NCBI GenBank assembly: GCA_964478455.1
Contig: CAYZJD010000170.1
Location: forward strand, 1-9,358
Length of the DNA stretch: 9,358 nucleotides
Reading direction: 5' to 3'
Source of the DNA: CAYZJD01 sp964478455
GTDB lineage: Bacteria > Acidobacteriota > Terriglobia > Bryobacterales > Bryobacteraceae
The stretch's first letter is position 1. Each line of letters opens with the position of its first letter. Positions 6,956 through 9,358 of this stretch are shown piece after piece. The notes beneath the pieces were generated by a model. That model was not told the origin of the DNA, searched no databases, and saw only the letters and a program-made list of their open reading frames with translations. Made by a program: the position numbers and the translations under genes.

Positions 6956-6992
6956 TACCGCTCGTGTACCATAGTGATTGAACCCGGCACAA
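6956..6992. promoter_or_regulatory. Divergent promoter spacer between ileS and the pseudoprotease operon
   Basis: Only 37 bp separate the two divergent start codons, so at least one promoter must extend into the opposite gene or give a nearly leaderless transcript. On the minus strand TATGGT (6973-6968) could be a -10 for the operon, 12 nt before its ATG; no convincing -35 is present. No T-box leader, as seen upstream of ileS in many Firmicutes, could fit here. Confidence 0.3.

Positions 6993-9358
<2,366 letters not shown>

Overview
The window is GC-rich bacterial chromosome with tightly packed genes on both strands. Composition, weak Shine-Dalgarno signals at several starts and the general gene style would fit an Acidobacteriota (Solibacter/Bryobacter-like) genome, but this is an impression and no marker in the window proves it. 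Two genes run off the ends: the 5' end cuts a YjhG/YagF-type sugar-acid dehydratase and the 3' end cuts isoleucyl-tRNA synthetase.

Layout. Positions 2-1174 (+) hold the C-terminal ~60% of a D-xylonate dehydratase-like enzyme of the IlvD/Edd family. Positions 1259-2393 (+) hold a two-gene module: a ComF-like phosphoribosyltransferase (PRTase) and a SLOG/DUF2493-like Rossmann protein, overlapping by ATGA. The PRTase reading frame is broken by one missing base at about 1430-1432. This module is visibly poorer in GC than its flanks. Positions 2394-2490 are a short convergent gap.

Positions 2491-6955 (-) form a three-gene operon. In transcription order it encodes (i) a secreted or membrane-anchored trypsin-fold protein that has lost its catalytic serine and carries TPR repeats, (ii) an SNF2/RapA-like ATPase with an N-terminal TPR domain, and (iii) a coiled-coil protein ending in a 12-cysteine, RING-like zinc cluster. 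Gaps are 13 and 3 nt. Positions 6993-9358 (+) encode ileS, divergent from the operon across only 37 bp.

How they fit together. The dehydratase and ileS are recognisable metabolic and translation genes. The two poorly described units are the PRTase-SLOG pair, plausibly a nucleotide or nucleotide-derivative system, and the SNF2/zinc-cluster pair, plausibly an ATP-driven nucleoprotein remodeller with a dedicated partner. Neither has an experimentally known function that I can assign from sequence alone.
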